A stretch of DNA of 64,000 nt from Streptomyces sp. NBC_01431 (GCF_036231355.1 NZ_CP109496.1:4712001-4776000); one strand, 5' to 3'; counted from the stretch's first letter, positions 1-9,546 are shown. A program made the numbers and translations. The notes: generated by a model from the letters alone, not told the origin.

Positions 1-626
1 GCGGCCGCGCCGTTCTGGACGTCCATCACGGCGTGCGCGACGAGACCGCCCATCGGGTCGTGCCTGATCAGGTCCCTTAGCCGGGAGCGCGATGAACGCC
101 CCTCGTTGCCGGGGTAGAGGTGCTTGCCGAGCCCGACTGCGTGGGCCAGCGCGGCAAGCGCCGCGGTCCGCGGGTCCGGCGGTACGCCGGTGCGGATCGC
201 ACTGTCCAGCCGGGCCCTGATGTCCCGGCTGATCGCCGTGTCCGTCGCTTGGTAGCGAGTCGTCGGCAGCACTCCGCACATCTGGCCCGATACGGCATGC
301 ACCATGCCGCACCTCTCCAGGTGCGCGAGGTAAATCTGGCGGAGCCCCAGGCGGGGTCCGCCGATCCAGTGGACGGCCCGTACCGGGCTGCCGCGCCTGC
401 GCAGCAGTTCCAGTGCGGAGTCCAAGGTCGGATCTCCTGTCGGCCGTGCCATCACCACGGCGATACGATCCCCATCTGGGGCTATCCGTCCTGCCAGAGC
501 CAGCTCCACTAGCTGTGCTCCGGCGAGGCCGAGGTCGAGCGACTGCGGCTGCGCTGTGGTGCCCGTGGCCGGGTCCAGAGCGAGCAGCAACAGCTCTTCC
601 GGAATAGTTCTGCGGCTCCTGCCCAT
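1..626 (-). CDS. GPP34 family phosphoprotein (3' end cut by window)
   Basis: The gene runs off the left edge, so 208 codons and no stop are visible. The ATG at 626 is preceded by GGAGG at 5 bases, which fixes the start. The N-terminal stretch RRTIPEELLLLALD, followed by GLAGAQLVELALAGRI and an HLERCG segment, matches the GOLPH3/Vps74 (GPP34) fold. In eukaryotes this family binds phosphatidylinositol 4-phosphate at the Golgi. Streptomycetes carry many paralogues whose role is unknown, so no function beyond possible peripheral membrane association is proposed. Family members are usually about 210-230 residues, so almost the whole protein is probably present. It is divergent from the following carboxypeptidase gene. 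Confidence 0.8.
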   Translation of the reverse strand, partial: MGRSRRTIPEELLLLALDPATGTTAQPQSLDLGLAGAQLVELALAGRIAPDGDRIAVVMARPTGDPTLDSALELLRRRGSPVRAVHWIGGPRLGLRQIYLAHLERCGMVHAVSGQMCGVLPTTRYQATDTAISRDIRARLDSAIRTGVPPDPRTAALAALAHAVGLGKHLYPGNEGRSSRSRLRDLIRHDPMGGLVAHAVMDVQNGAA

Positions 627-833
627 CCATGCCTCCCCGCGTGGATGAATGACAGGGTGACCCCTCTCACATTCATCTGTCGAGAGCGCCTGGTTGGTTC
701 GTACGGGAACCGACAGGTATGTCGTTCTCGTCTAGCCGGGGGGTCCTGCCCGACACACAGGACACTGGTACATGGTTCGGACATGGTCCGGACCTACGTC
801 GGCGGCGCCACGGGGCGCCTGGAGGAGGCATCG

Positions 834-3800
834 GTGGCGGGCGAGTCCCCCGACAAGTCGGAGCAGAAGCAGTCGTCGGGGGAGACGACTCGCAGTGAAC
901 GCGATCCGCGTCTCACACTCTCCGCGGCTTCGTCCCCTTCCGGCAAGGGGGAGGACGGCGCGGCGGCGGCCGGCGGTTCCGCATCCGCGTCGGGTTCTGG
1001 TTCTGGATCCGGCCCCGCCGGGTCCGGGTCCGCTCATGGTTCCGGTCGTGGTTCCGAAGCCACGGCCGGGGCGGGTGCCGTGGACCAGGCGACGGCGGTC
1101 TTCCGGGCCCCGCGCCAGGAGGACGGCGACTCCCGGCTCCGCGCGGCGGTGGCGGCGTGGGTCGACCAGGAGGCGGACGGAGGGGGCGACTCCGCGGTCG
1201 CGGCGAAGGCCGAGGGCGTGAAGGCCGAGCCCGCCACGCCGGAGGATGTCGCGGACAGCGGGGGTGCGAAGCCTGAGGCTGCCGAGCCGGAGGGTGCGGC
1301 GGCTGGGGCCGACGCGCCTGAGCGGGCTGTGGAGGGTGCGGCAGCTGGGGCTGACGCGCCTGAGCCCGTGGCTGCCGGGGGCGGGACGCCGGACGATGGG
1401 GCGCCGAAGGGTGGAACGCCGGGTTCGCGGAGCGCTGCCAAGGGGGCGGCGCCGGAAGACCCGGACGCGTTGTCGTCGCGCGCTGAAAAGAGCCCGGCTG
1501 CCGAGCCGAAGAGCGCCGCCAAGGGCGGGGCGCCCGAGAGCCCGGCCGCCGAGCCGGAGAGCGCGGCCGATGGTGGGGCGCCCGAGACCCCGGCCGCAGA
1601 ACCGCAGGATGCCGCCAAGGGCGGCGCCCCCCAGTCGGAGACCCGTGGGCGCGGGGCCGCCGAGTCGGAGGACGGCTCCCGGGGCGGGGGCGCGAGACGC
1701 GAGGCGCCGCAGGCGCCCGCCAAGGCTGCCCCGGCGATGGACGATGCCGCTGAACCCGCCGCCCCCAAGTCCGGCGCCGCTAAGCCCGGCGTTGCTGAGG
1801 CAAGCAGCGACGCCAAGTCGACCGGCGACGCCACTGCCACCGATGCTGCCCGCACCACGGGCACGGGCAGCGACGCGAAGTCGACCGGGGCCGCCACCGA
1901 CGTCGCCCCCACCGCCGGCACGGGCGCCGACAGCGACGCCAAGTCCACCGGCACCGACACCCCCGCACCCGGCTCCAGAGGCACCTCCTGGGGTGCCAAG
2001 CAGAGCCCCGCCACGGGTAGCGGAACAGATCAGCCCAGCCCCGCCGGAGGCAGTGGCAGCGGGACCGATCGGCCCAGCTCGGCCGGAGACAGCGGCAGCG
2101 GAATCGATCCGTCCGCCCCTGCCGACGGCAGCGGCGGCGTACATCGGCCCAGCCCCGCCGAAGGCGGCAGTAGCGGAACCGCTCAGTCCAGCCCCGCCGA
2201 AGGCGGCACTCGCGGAACCGATCAGCCCAGCCCCGCCACCGGCAGTCGCGGAACCGATAAACCCAGCACCACCAGCGGCAATCGCGGGGTCGATCAGCCG
2301 ACCACCGCGTTCAAGGCCGTCGCGCCGCCCGCCGTCGATCAGCCGACGGCGATGCTCAAGCTGCCCTCGCCCAAGCGGGAGGCCCCCGCCGAGCGTGCGA
2401 GCCAGTTCGTGCCGCTGCGGACCGACGACGCGGGCGCGGGGACGGACGCACCCGTCCGGCAGCCCGGCGCTCCGAAGATCACTCCGCCGCCGGTCGTCGC
2501 GCCTCCCCAGGCGATGCCCGAGCACGCCGAGCGGACCAAGCAGCAGCCCCTGCCGCCGAAGCCCCCGCTCGACCTGCTCGCCGAGCTGACGAACACCCCG
2601 CCCCCGCCGCAGACCCCGGTCCGCACCACGGTGCGGCGGTTCAAGATATGGACCCCGCTGGTTCTGCTGCTGCTCGTCGTGTTTGCGGTCGTACAGATCG
2701 TGCGCCCGCTTCCGTCGCCGCGGCTGGCCCTCACCTCGTCGGCCACGTACACCTTCGCCGGTGACGCGCTCGGGCTGCCGTGGCCGGCCGAGGGGCAGTC
2801 GGCGGTCTCGGTGGACGGCGTGGGCAGCCTCGGTACGCACGGGGAGCAGAAGCCCGCCCCGCTGGCGAGTGTGGCCAAGACGATGACGGCGTACGTGATC
2901 CTCAAGGAGCACCCGATCTCCGGGAAGCAGGAGGGCCCGAAGATCACCGTCGACCAGCAGGCCGAGGACGACGCGAAGAAGCCCGACGAGTCGACGGCGC
3001 CGATCCGTAAGGACCAGCAGTTCACCGAGAAGCAGATGCTCGAACTGCTGATGATCCCGTCCGGCAACAACGCCGCCCGCCTGCTGGCCCGTTGGGACGC
3101 CGGGAACGAGGAGGCGTTCATCGCCAAGATGAACGCCACGGCCAAGGAACTGGGCATGACCAGCTCCACGTACACCGACCCGAGCGGTCTGAAGGAGACC
3201 ACGGTCTCCACGCCGACCGACCAGCTCAAGCTGGCCCAGGCCGTCATGCAGAACGACGTGTTCCGCGGCATCGTCAATACGCCCCAGATCAAGATCCCGG
3301 GCATCCCCACGACGATCTACAACAACAACACGATCCTGCTCAAGCCGGGTGTCAGCGGTATCAAGACCGGCTCGTCGACCCCGGCCGGCGGCAATCTGCT
3401 GTGGGCGGCCGACACGGTCGTCGACGGCAAGAACCAGCGGATCTACGGCATAGTCATGGGCCAGCACACCGGCACCACCCTCGACAGCAAGCTGAAGGCC
3501 GCGATCAACAACAGCTACACGCTGATCCAGGCCGTCCAGAAGGCCGTCACCTCGGCGACCGTCGTCAAGAAGGGCGATGTCGTCGGATACGTCGACAACG
3601 GGCTCGGCGGCAAGACCCCCCTCGTCGCGGCCAAGGACCTCAAGGCCATCGGCTGGCCGGGTCTGAAGGTCGACGTGACGATCGGCGACGGCGGCAAGGC
3701 CGTGCCGCACTCGGCGAAGGCCGGCACCGTCGTGGGCGAGCTGTCCATCGGTTCGGGCCCCGGCCGCCAGACCGCGCCGGTCGAACTGGGCAGCGCCATG

Positions 3801-3842
3801 GCCGAGCCCGGGATCGGGGACAAACTCACCCGACTGGGCTGA
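834..3842 (+). CDS. D-alanyl-D-alanine carboxypeptidase (DacA/PBP5-like), long disordered N-terminus
   Basis: This penicillin-binding enzyme removes the terminal D-Ala of peptidoglycan stem peptides outside the membrane. The frame is open from 645, but GTG at 834 has a strong GGAGGAGG five bases upstream and opens with VAGESPDKSE, a start seen in streptomycete homologues, giving 1002 residues. Residues 1-604 are a low-complexity Ala/Gly/Pro/Glu/Ser region inside the cell. A single membrane helix lies at about 605-624. The catalytic domain shows SVAK (Ser679, Lys682), SGN (Ser743) and KTG (Lys844), the three transpeptidase-fold motifs. The cytoplasmic part repeats VDQ-x-T motifs (near residues 84, 485 and 500), possible Ser/Thr-kinase targets. 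Many family members are 400-900 residues, so this one is long. A hairpin follows the stop. Confidence 0.93.
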   Translation: MAGESPDKSEQKQSSGETTRSERDPRLTLSAASSPSGKGEDGAAAAGGSASASGSGSGSGPAGSGSAHGSGRGSEATAGAGAVDQATAVFRAPRQEDGDSRLRAAVAAWVDQEADGGGDSAVAAKAEGVKAEPATPEDVADSGGAKPEAAEPEGAAAGADAPERAVEGAAAGADAPEPVAAGGGTPDDGAPKGGTPGSRSAAKGAAPEDPDALSSRAEKSPAAEPKSAAKGGAPESPAAEPESAADGGAPETPAAEPQDAAKGGAPQSETRGRGAAESEDGSRGGGARREAPQAPAKAAPAMDDAAEPAAPKSGAAKPGVAEASSDAKSTGDATATDAARTTGTGSDAKSTGAATDVAPTAGTGADSDAKSTGTDTPAPGSRGTSWGAKQSPATGSGTDQPSPAGGSGSGTDRPSSAGDSGSGIDPSAPADGSGGVHRPSPAEGGSSGTAQSSPAEGGTRGTDQPSPATGSRGTDKPSTTSGNRGVDQPTTAFKAVAPPAVDQPTAMLKLPSPKREAPAERASQFVPLRTDDAGAGTDAPVRQPGAPKITPPPVVAPPQAMPEHAERTKQQPLPPKPPLDLLAELTNTPPPPQTPVRTTVRRFKIWTPLVLLLLVVFAVVQIVRPLPSPRLALTSSATYTFAGDALGLPWPAEGQSAVSVDGVGSLGTHGEQKPAPLASVAKTMTAYVILKEHPISGKQEGPKITVDQQAEDDAKKPDESTAPIRKDQQFTEKQMLELLMIPSGNNAARLLARWDAGNEEAFIAKMNATAKELGMTSSTYTDPSGLKETTVSTPTDQLKLAQAVMQNDVFRGIVNTPQIKIPGIPTTIYNNNTILLKPGVSGIKTGSSTPAGGNLLWAADTVVDGKNQRIYGIVMGQHTGTTLDSKLKAAINNSYTLIQAVQKAVTSATVVKKGDVVGYVDNGLGGKTPLVAAKDLKAIGWPGLKVDVTIGDGGKAVPHSAKAGTVVGELSIGSGPGRQTAPVELGSAMAEPGIGDKLTRLG

Positions 3843-3861
3843 CCGGCCCCGGCCGCACGGA

Positions 3862-3886
3862 GCCCGCCCCGCAGGCCGGGGCGGGC
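3862..3886 (+). terminator. Rho-independent-type hairpin after dac gene
   Basis: A perfect 10-bp stem, GCCCGCCCCG paired with CGGGGCGGGC, encloses a 5-base loop and starts 20 bases after the carboxypeptidase stop. There is no T-run, as is usual in streptomycetes. Confidence 0.7.
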
Positions 3887-4059
3887 CCCCGTGCTAGCTT
3901 CGGGCAACTCGGGGCGTCAGGACGGCGTCCTTGGACTGGGGCAGAATCGAGCCCTCCCGGTGATGGAAGTGCGGGCCGACCGGGCGGCCCCACGCGGACG
4001 CGGGCAGTCGCACGCGTCCGCGCATGTCAGGTGAGAGAGCGTGAGGCGGGAGAGCCGCA

Positions 4060-5850
4060 GTGACCACCGCTGATCCGACGCCCACCCGCGCCGACAGCAC
4101 CACGATCGTCCCCGAGCCCAAGGGGCGAATACGTCTGGGCCCCGACTCGTGGCCGATGCGCCACCCCGTCGCCTTCGTGGCGGCGGTCGCGGCCGTCACC
4201 CACATCCTGTGGTTCTTCCTTCTCGCCAACAGCGGCGGTGACCTCGCGGCCCAGGACGCCTGGTCCGAGTTCGTCGGCCGCCACCCGGAGTCCGCGTACA
4301 ACCTCGCCTGGTACGGCGGGATGCACCCGGTCTCCTACAGCGTCGTCTCGCCGTATCTGATGTCGGTCCTCGGTGTCCGTACGACGATGATGATCGCCGG
4401 GACCGGCTCGGCCGCGCTGACCGCGCTGATCCTGGTGCGGGTGAAGGCCGTCCGCAATCCGCTGGCCTGCTCGTTCGCCGCGCTGTTCGCCTTCCTGTGC
4501 AACGCCGTGTCGGGCCGGGTGACCTTCGGGCTCGGCACGATGTTCGCGCTGGGCGCGGTGGCCGCGGTGTTCTGCTGGCCGCGCAACCGGCGCGAGAACC
4601 GCTGGTCGAAGGCGGCCGTCGCAGCGCCGTGCGCCGCGCTCGCCACCGCGAGCAGCCCGGTCGCCGGGCTGTTCCTCGGCGTCGTCGCGGCCGCGCTGTT
4701 CCTGAACAAGCGCCGGCCGGGCGCGTACGCCATCGGCCTGCCACCGGTCGCGGTGGTCGCCCTGTCGGCGTGGCTGTTCCCCTTCTCCGGTACGCAGCCG
4801 ATGTCGCTGGCCACCACCTCGCTGCCGTTCCTGTACGCGGTCCTGGTGCTCGTCCTCGTACCGAAGGACTGGCGCTCCGTCCGCACGGCCGCGCTGGTGT
4901 ACGGCGTCGGCGTGCTGCTGTGCTTCGCGATCCACTCGCAGATCGGGTCCAACGTCACCCGGCTCGCGATGCTGTTCGGCGGCGTGGTGCTGCTCGCCGC
5001 ACTGCCGTACATGGTGCCGAGGTCGCGCAAGTGGTACGCCCTGGTACTGGCCTTCGTCGGTCTGAACGTGTGGATCGGCTTCAAGTCGGCCGAGGACATC
5101 GTGCGCACCGCGCCCGCCGCGTCCTGGGCGCGCGATCTGGCGCCGCTGGTCGACCAGTTGCAGCGGGTCGACGCGGAGACCGGCCGGGTCGAGGTGGTCC
5201 CCGCCTCCAGCCACCGCGAGGCCTCGGCGTTCACGCCGTACGTGAACCTCGCCCGCGGCTGGAACCGGCAGGCCGACATGCAGCGCAACCCGCTGTTCTA
5301 CGACGACACCCTGGACTCGGCGAGCTACCGCGCATGGCTGCACCGCTGGGCCGTCCGCTACGTGGTGCTGCCGATGGGCCCCGCGGACCAGAACGGCGAC
5401 ATCAAGGAGGCCAAGCTCATCCAGCAGGGCCAGCCGTATCTGAAGCCGGTGTGGTCCAACGAGCACTGGAAGCTGTACGCGGTCGACAGCCCGACCCCGC
5501 TCGCCGACCCGCCGGCCACCGTCAAGCACGCGGGCGAGGGCGAGCTGACCGTGGAGGTCCGCTCGCCGGGCAAGGTGCTGATCCGCGTCCCGTACTCGCC
5601 GTGGCTGAAACTCGTCGACGACAAGGGCAAGGGCGTGGAGCCGCCGCAGGAGACGGCCGAGTCCAAGCTCCGCGGCCACGGCCCGAAGTCGTTCACCAAC
5701 GTGAACGGCTGCCTGCGCAAAGCCCCGCAGGACGGCTCGGGCGACGAATGGACCGAACTCCTCGCCCCGAAGCCCGGCACGTACCGGGTGGCGGCCCCGT
5801 ACAGCATCCCCCGCGGGACGGGCTGCCCGACGGAGCTCGGGGGCTCGTAA
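4060..5850 (+). CDS. Polytopic integral membrane protein, unknown function
   Basis: The 596-residue product starts at GTG 4060 behind a GGGAGA-type ribosome site. A short soluble N-terminus (about 35 residues) is followed by roughly ten to twelve hydrophobic segments up to about residue 350, for example HPVAFVAAVAAVTHILWFFL. The C-terminal 240 residues are hydrophilic and probably extracytoplasmic. The layout of many helices, a large early loop with Asp and Glu, and a big C-terminal soluble domain recalls GT-C type glycosyltransferases. Automated annotation often calls such streptomycete proteins MFS transporters. I see no motif that decides between these, so the function is open. It lies between a peptidoglycan carboxypeptidase and a hydrolase, all on the same strand but with separate promoters likely. 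Confidence 0.8.
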   Translation: MTTADPTPTRADSTTIVPEPKGRIRLGPDSWPMRHPVAFVAAVAAVTHILWFFLLANSGGDLAAQDAWSEFVGRHPESAYNLAWYGGMHPVSYSVVSPYLMSVLGVRTTMMIAGTGSAALTALILVRVKAVRNPLACSFAALFAFLCNAVSGRVTFGLGTMFALGAVAAVFCWPRNRRENRWSKAAVAAPCAALATASSPVAGLFLGVVAAALFLNKRRPGAYAIGLPPVAVVALSAWLFPFSGTQPMSLATTSLPFLYAVLVLVLVPKDWRSVRTAALVYGVGVLLCFAIHSQIGSNVTRLAMLFGGVVLLAALPYMVPRSRKWYALVLAFVGLNVWIGFKSAEDIVRTAPAASWARDLAPLVDQLQRVDAETGRVEVVPASSHREASAFTPYVNLARGWNRQADMQRNPLFYDDTLDSASYRAWLHRWAVRYVVLPMGPADQNGDIKEAKLIQQGQPYLKPVWSNEHWKLYAVDSPTPLADPPATVKHAGEGELTVEVRSPGKVLIRVPYSPWLKLVDDKGKGVEPPQETAESKLRGHGPKSFTNVNGCLRKAPQDGSGDEWTELLAPKPGTYRVAAPYSIPRGTGCPTELGGS

Positions 5851-5886
5851 AGCCCGCGCCCCAATGGGCGTGGGGGCGCGGACGAT

Positions 5887-5969
5887 GGCCTCGGGTGTGC
5901 GGGGTTGCGGCACGTGGCGTCGGGCGCGGGGGTGCGGTGCGGACCTTGGCCTCGGGCGTGCGGGGTTGC
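5887..5969. repeat. Imperfect direct repeat in intergenic region
   Basis: Two 22-base copies beginning GGCCTCGGG at 5887-5908 and 5948-5969 differ at one base, and a more degenerate copy sits between them near 5917. They fill the gap upstream of the metallo-beta-lactamase-fold gene. No function is evident. Confidence 0.5.
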
Positions 5970-6055
5970 AGGGGCATGGTGTCGGGGCGCGCGGGGCCGC
6001 GGGGCGTGTGAGAGTGGTGCGGGGGCCGGTATCCGCCCAGCACCGAGGGACCGAC

Positions 6056-6967
6056 ATGCCAGAGCAGACGACGCCGCCCCCGTCTCCGCCCCTGTCGTAC
6101 GAGGTCTTCGTCGCGGACGGGGTGCCGCGGACGGACGGGATGCGGCTGCCGGACGGCGACCCGATCGTCTCATCGCCCGTCTCGTCCACCCTGATCCACG
6201 GCGAGCGCGACGCCGTCCTGGTGGACCCGCCGCTGGCCCGCGGCCAGATCGCGCAGGTCGCCGAGGGCGTGGAGCGCTCCGGCAAGCGGCTCGCGTACGT
6301 GTACATCACGCACGGCCATGGGGACCACTGGTTCGGCACGGCGGCGCTGCTCGACAGGTTCGGGGAGCCCGACACCGTCGTGTACGCGACCGGGGGCACG
6401 ATCCGGAAGATGCGCGAGGAACTCGCGGGCAAGGACAGGGGGTTGGCGAAGACGTACCCGGACATCCCCGAGCACACCCCGATCCTCGCCGGGCCCGTAC
6501 CGTCCGAGGGCTTCCGCCTGGAGGGCCACCTCATCGAGGCGGTCGAGACGGGCCACACCGACACCGACGGCACCTCCGCCCTGCACGTGCCGTCGATCGG
6601 CCTGGTAGTCGCCGGGGACGTCGTCTACAACGGGGTGCACCAGAGGTTGTCGGAGGGCGGCCTCCAGGCGTGGCACGACAACATCGAGAAGATCGCCGCG
6701 CTGAACCCGCGCCATGTGGTGGCGGGCCACAAGAACAAGGCCCTGCCGGACGACCCGAAGATCCTGGACGAGACCCGCGCCTACCTGCGCGACGCCATCC
6801 GCCTCCTGGCGTCCGGGCCGACCCCGGAGGAGTTCTACGAGGAGATGCTGAAACTCCACGGCGAGCGCCTCAACCCGGGGCCGCTCTGGTGCAGCACGGT
6901 GGAGCTGCTGGGCCGAGCGAGGGACGCGAAGCCCGAGCCCGCACCGTCGGGCCTCGAAACCGCGTGA
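6056..6967 (+). CDS. MBL-fold metallo-hydrolase
   Basis: The product has 303 residues. The metal-binding signature HGHGDH is at residues 86-91, followed by a later GHT (about residue 168), an AGD and a C-terminal AGHKN, as expected for a two-metal metallo-beta-lactamase fold. ATG 6056 is chosen over the longer open frame because GAGGGA lies just upstream and the upstream frame is repeat-rich, low-complexity DNA. The substrate is not predictable; relatives include glyoxalase II-like thioesterases, lactonases and detoxifying hydrolases. It is probably cytoplasmic, since no signal peptide is seen. The following ion-channel gene starts 31 bases after the stop and may be co-transcribed. Confidence 0.88.
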   Translation: MPEQTTPPPSPPLSYEVFVADGVPRTDGMRLPDGDPIVSSPVSSTLIHGERDAVLVDPPLARGQIAQVAEGVERSGKRLAYVYITHGHGDHWFGTAALLDRFGEPDTVVYATGGTIRKMREELAGKDRGLAKTYPDIPEHTPILAGPVPSEGFRLEGHLIEAVETGHTDTDGTSALHVPSIGLVVAGDVVYNGVHQRLSEGGLQAWHDNIEKIAALNPRHVVAGHKNKALPDDPKILDETRAYLRDAIRLLASGPTPEEFYEEMLKLHGERLNPGPLWCSTVELLGRARDAKPEPAPSGLETA

Positions 6968-6998
6968 GTACGACCTACGTGCGTGCGCCCGTGGTGAC

Positions 6999-7580
6999 GT
7001 GATGACGAGACCCCGGCAGGCCGACCGTTTCCGCGCGTCCCCTCGGCGACTGCTGTTCTCGATGGTCCGATCCTCGGTGACCGTGGGCCTGTGGCTTGTT
7101 GTCTATTACCTGGTGCCGCTGGACCACGGCATCGGCATCGGTACAGCGGTCGCGCTGGTCGTAAGCCTCGTGCTTTTCGCAGGTGTGGTCGTCTGGCAGG
7201 TTCGAACCGTCACGAGATCCGCACACCCCCGGCTACGCGCCATCGAGACGCTGGCCACCGCCGGGCCGATCTTCCTGGTCATCTTCTCGGCGGCCTATGT
7301 GCTTCTGGCCAAGAACCAAGCCGGCTCTTTCACGGAAACGTTGGGGCGCACTGATGCCTTGTATTTCACCGTCACCGTGTTCGCGACGGTGGGCTTCGGA
7401 GACATCGCCCCGGTGACCGGGGCGGCACGGGTCCTGACCATGGTGCAGATGCTGGCCGACGTGATTCTGGTGGGAATGGTTGCGCGGATCCTTCTCGGCG
7501 CGGTCCGGATCGCGGAAGATGTCCGGTCGGCCGACTCCGGCGAGCCACCGGGCTCGGAAGGTCCGGTCGGTCAAGGGTGA
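6999..7580 (+). CDS. Two-pore-domain-like potassium channel protein
   Basis: The protein has 193 residues (start GTG 6999 or the adjacent ATG 7002). It has two N-terminal helices (about 15-65) and then a helix, a pore loop and a helix. The pore carries TVGFGD at about residue 128, the K+ selectivity filter, so it should be a plasma-membrane potassium channel subunit that assembles as a tetramer. No regulatory RCK/TrkA-N domain follows; the protein ends about 40 residues after the last helix, which makes it a short form. Its neighbours are a ClC channel and small membrane proteins, suggesting an ion or pH stress group. Confidence 0.9.
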   Translation: MMTRPRQADRFRASPRRLLFSMVRSSVTVGLWLVVYYLVPLDHGIGIGTAVALVVSLVLFAGVVVWQVRTVTRSAHPRLRAIETLATAGPIFLVIFSAAYVLLAKNQAGSFTETLGRTDALYFTVTVFATVGFGDIAPVTGAARVLTMVQMLADVILVGMVARILLGAVRIAEDVRSADSGEPPGSEGPVGQG

Positions 7581-7743
7581 CGCGTCGGGTTTACCCGCAT
7601 GGGCCGTGTCGGAATGCCCGCATGGGAACGGCGTGCCAGGCTCGGAACAGCGCCTGTCGTATCAGGTGGCGGAGCGTTCCAGGTTCGCTGATCGCGGCCC
7701 GTGAGAGCCCCAACGAGGTCCGCATCGCGAGGAGGCACTGCGC

Positions 7744-9090
7744 ATGCCGGTCGACAGGACTGGACCCAAGACCCCGTCACCGTCGGACCCGCTGACTCTT
7801 CTGCGGAGCCGCGCGTACCTGATGCTTCTGGTGCTGTCCGCGCTGATCGGCGTGCCGGTGTCCGCGGCGGCGTTCGGCTTCCTCGCGCTGGTCGGCGAAC
7901 TTCAGCCCTTGATCTACACGGATCTGCCCACGTCGCTGGGGTTCGACGGAACGCCACCGTGGTGGCCGTTGCCGCTGCTCGCCGTAGGAGGGCTTCTTAC
8001 GGCACTGACGATCAAGTATCTGCCGGGGCACGGCGGTCATGAGCCGACAGCCGGGTTCAAGGCCGGCGGCCCGCCCACGCCCATCGAGCTGCCCGGCATC
8101 TTCCTCGCCGCTCTGGCGACGCTCTGCTTCGCCGCCGTCCTCGGACCCGAGGCTCCTCTCCTGGCGCTCGGCGGCGGGCTCGGCGCCGGCGCAGTGCGGA
8201 TGGTCAAACGGAACCCCCCGGAGCAGGCGAGCGCGGTGTTGGGCGCGGCGGGCAGTTTTGCCGCCATCAGCTCGCTGCTGGGATCACCCCTGCTCGGAGC
8301 GTTCCTCCTGATGGAAGCCTCGGGGCTGGGTGGGCCGATGATGGCGATGGTGTTGGTGCCCGGCCTGCTGGCTGCGGGCATCGGCGCACTCATCTTCGTC
8401 GGGCTGGGATCCTGGACCGGGCTGGGCACCTACTCGCTGGCACTGAACCACGTCCCCAAGGCCACGCACCCGACAGCGGCAGAATTCGGCTGGGCTCTGG
8501 TCATCGGACTGTCAGCCGCCGTCGTGGGAGTGGGAATCAGATGGCTCGCCGTCCGGCTCAAGACGCACGTCGACAGGCGACGGGTGCCGGCCACGGTGGT
8601 CATGGGCCTAGTCGTGGCGGGGCTGGCGATCGGCTACGCGGAGGGCACTGGCAAAGCAGCGACCGACGTGTTGTATTCGGGGCAGACGGCGCTGGATCCA
8701 CTCCTCACGCACAGCGCCGCGTATTCGGTGGGAGCGTTGTCGCTGCTGGTGCTGTGCAAGGGCCTGGCCTATGGCGCATCGCTCAGTAGTTTCAGAGGAG
8801 GCCCGATCTTTCCCTCGATGTTCGTGGGAGCGGCGGGCGGCATCCTGTTCTCCCACCTGCCAGGGCTGAGCCTGGTCGCGGGGTTCGCGATGGGTATCGG
8901 AGCGATGAGCGCCGCAATGCTGGGGCTTCCGATGGTCTCCGTCCTGCTTGCCACGCTGCTGATCGGAGCGGAGGGGCTCACGGTCATGCCGCTGGTGATC
9001 GTCACGGTCGTGGTCACGTACGTCGCGACGGCGAAGCTGACGCCTCCTCCCCCGGAGCCGAGGGAAGGGCCGGGGCCGCGTCGGCAGTAG
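7744..9090 (+). CDS. ClC-family chloride channel/transporter
   Basis: The 448-residue, highly hydrophobic protein starts at ATG 7744 after GAGGAGG. It contains GPEAPLLALGGG near residue 138, corresponding to the GxEGP anion-selectivity segment of ClC proteins, and GSPLLGAFLLMEA, the typical following helix. A second ClC-like region, GGPIFPSMFVGAAGG, lies near residue 352. It should move chloride, possibly in exchange for protons, across the cytoplasmic membrane. No C-terminal CBS domains are present. It follows the potassium channel after a 163-base gap in which I see no gene, so the two may be expressed together. Confidence 0.92.
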   Translation: MPVDRTGPKTPSPSDPLTLLRSRAYLMLLVLSALIGVPVSAAAFGFLALVGELQPLIYTDLPTSLGFDGTPPWWPLPLLAVGGLLTALTIKYLPGHGGHEPTAGFKAGGPPTPIELPGIFLAALATLCFAAVLGPEAPLLALGGGLGAGAVRMVKRNPPEQASAVLGAAGSFAAISSLLGSPLLGAFLLMEASGLGGPMMAMVLVPGLLAAGIGALIFVGLGSWTGLGTYSLALNHVPKATHPTAAEFGWALVIGLSAAVVGVGIRWLAVRLKTHVDRRRVPATVVMGLVVAGLAIGYAEGTGKAATDVLYSGQTALDPLLTHSAAYSVGALSLLVLCKGLAYGASLSSFRGGPIFPSMFVGAAGGILFSHLPGLSLVAGFAMGIGAMSAAMLGLPMVSVLLATLLIGAEGLTVMPLVIVTVVVTYVATAKLTPPPPEPREGPGPRRQ

Positions 9091-9221
9091 CCGTGAGCTC
9101 GCTGAGGGAGCCCGCCCGTCTGTTTGCCGCGAGCCTGGGGTGCCGGCTGGGTCGTCCCCCAGAACGAGGCGAGACTTGCGGGCGGTCGGGGCCTGGATCC
9201 GGAACCCTGGGCATCCCTGCA

Positions 9222-9246
9222 CCCACCGGGCCCGGGACCCGGTGGG
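9222..9246. terminator. Hairpin between convergent ClC gene and small membrane gene
   Basis: A 9-bp stem, CCCACCGGG with CCCGGTGGG, has a 7-base loop. It lies between the ends of two convergent genes and could serve both. Confidence 0.6.
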
Positions 9247-9264
9247 CGGAGAGGATTCGCCGGA

Positions 9265-9546
9265 CTACCGGGCGAGCGGCCCGTTCTGGGCGTCGGACGC
9301 GGACTGCCACGCCCGCAAACCCGCTCGGGACGCCTCTTTGGCCTGCTGCCACTTCGCGGCCGCCTGCTGGGTCGGGGGCACGTCCATGTCGCGGATCATG
9401 CGCCGGCCTGCGGTGAACACGGCCATGACCCCGATGGCCATGCCCGCGCTCGCCAACACGGCCCCGGCCGCGGTGAGCACGGCGCCGATCCTGACGAGCC
9501 GGGTGTCGATGTCGATCGTCCGATGGGACTGCTGGTGATGGTGCAT
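9265..9546 (-). CDS. Small membrane protein with His-rich N-terminus, unknown
   Basis: This is a 93-residue protein beginning MHHHQQSHRTIDID. ATG 9546 is preferred over ATG 9561 because GGTGG stands at a usable distance before it. Hydrophobic segments lie at about 15-35 and 36-53. The C-terminal tail is charged and Ala/Gln-rich (TQQAAAKWQQAKEASRAG), possibly helical. I do not recognise a family. It is convergent with the ClC gene and divergent from a decayed membrane-protein remnant. Confidence 0.6.
   Translation of the reverse strand: MHHHQQSHRTIDIDTRLVRIGAVLTAAGAVLASAGMAIGVMAVFTAGRRMIRDMDVPPTQQAAAKWQQAKEASRAGLRAWQSASDAQNGPLAR

Noticed and set aside
732..3710. 992-codon open frame on the minus strand opposite the carboxypeptidase gene
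   Set aside because: It is a shadow of codon bias in GC-rich DNA: arginine-rich and low-complexity, with no domain, while the plus strand has a complete enzyme with all motifs.
4027..6573. 848-codon minus-strand frame opposite the membrane protein and MBL genes
   Set aside because: It spans two real plus-strand genes and their gap, and its composition (Arg, His, Gly) is typical of an antisense shadow.
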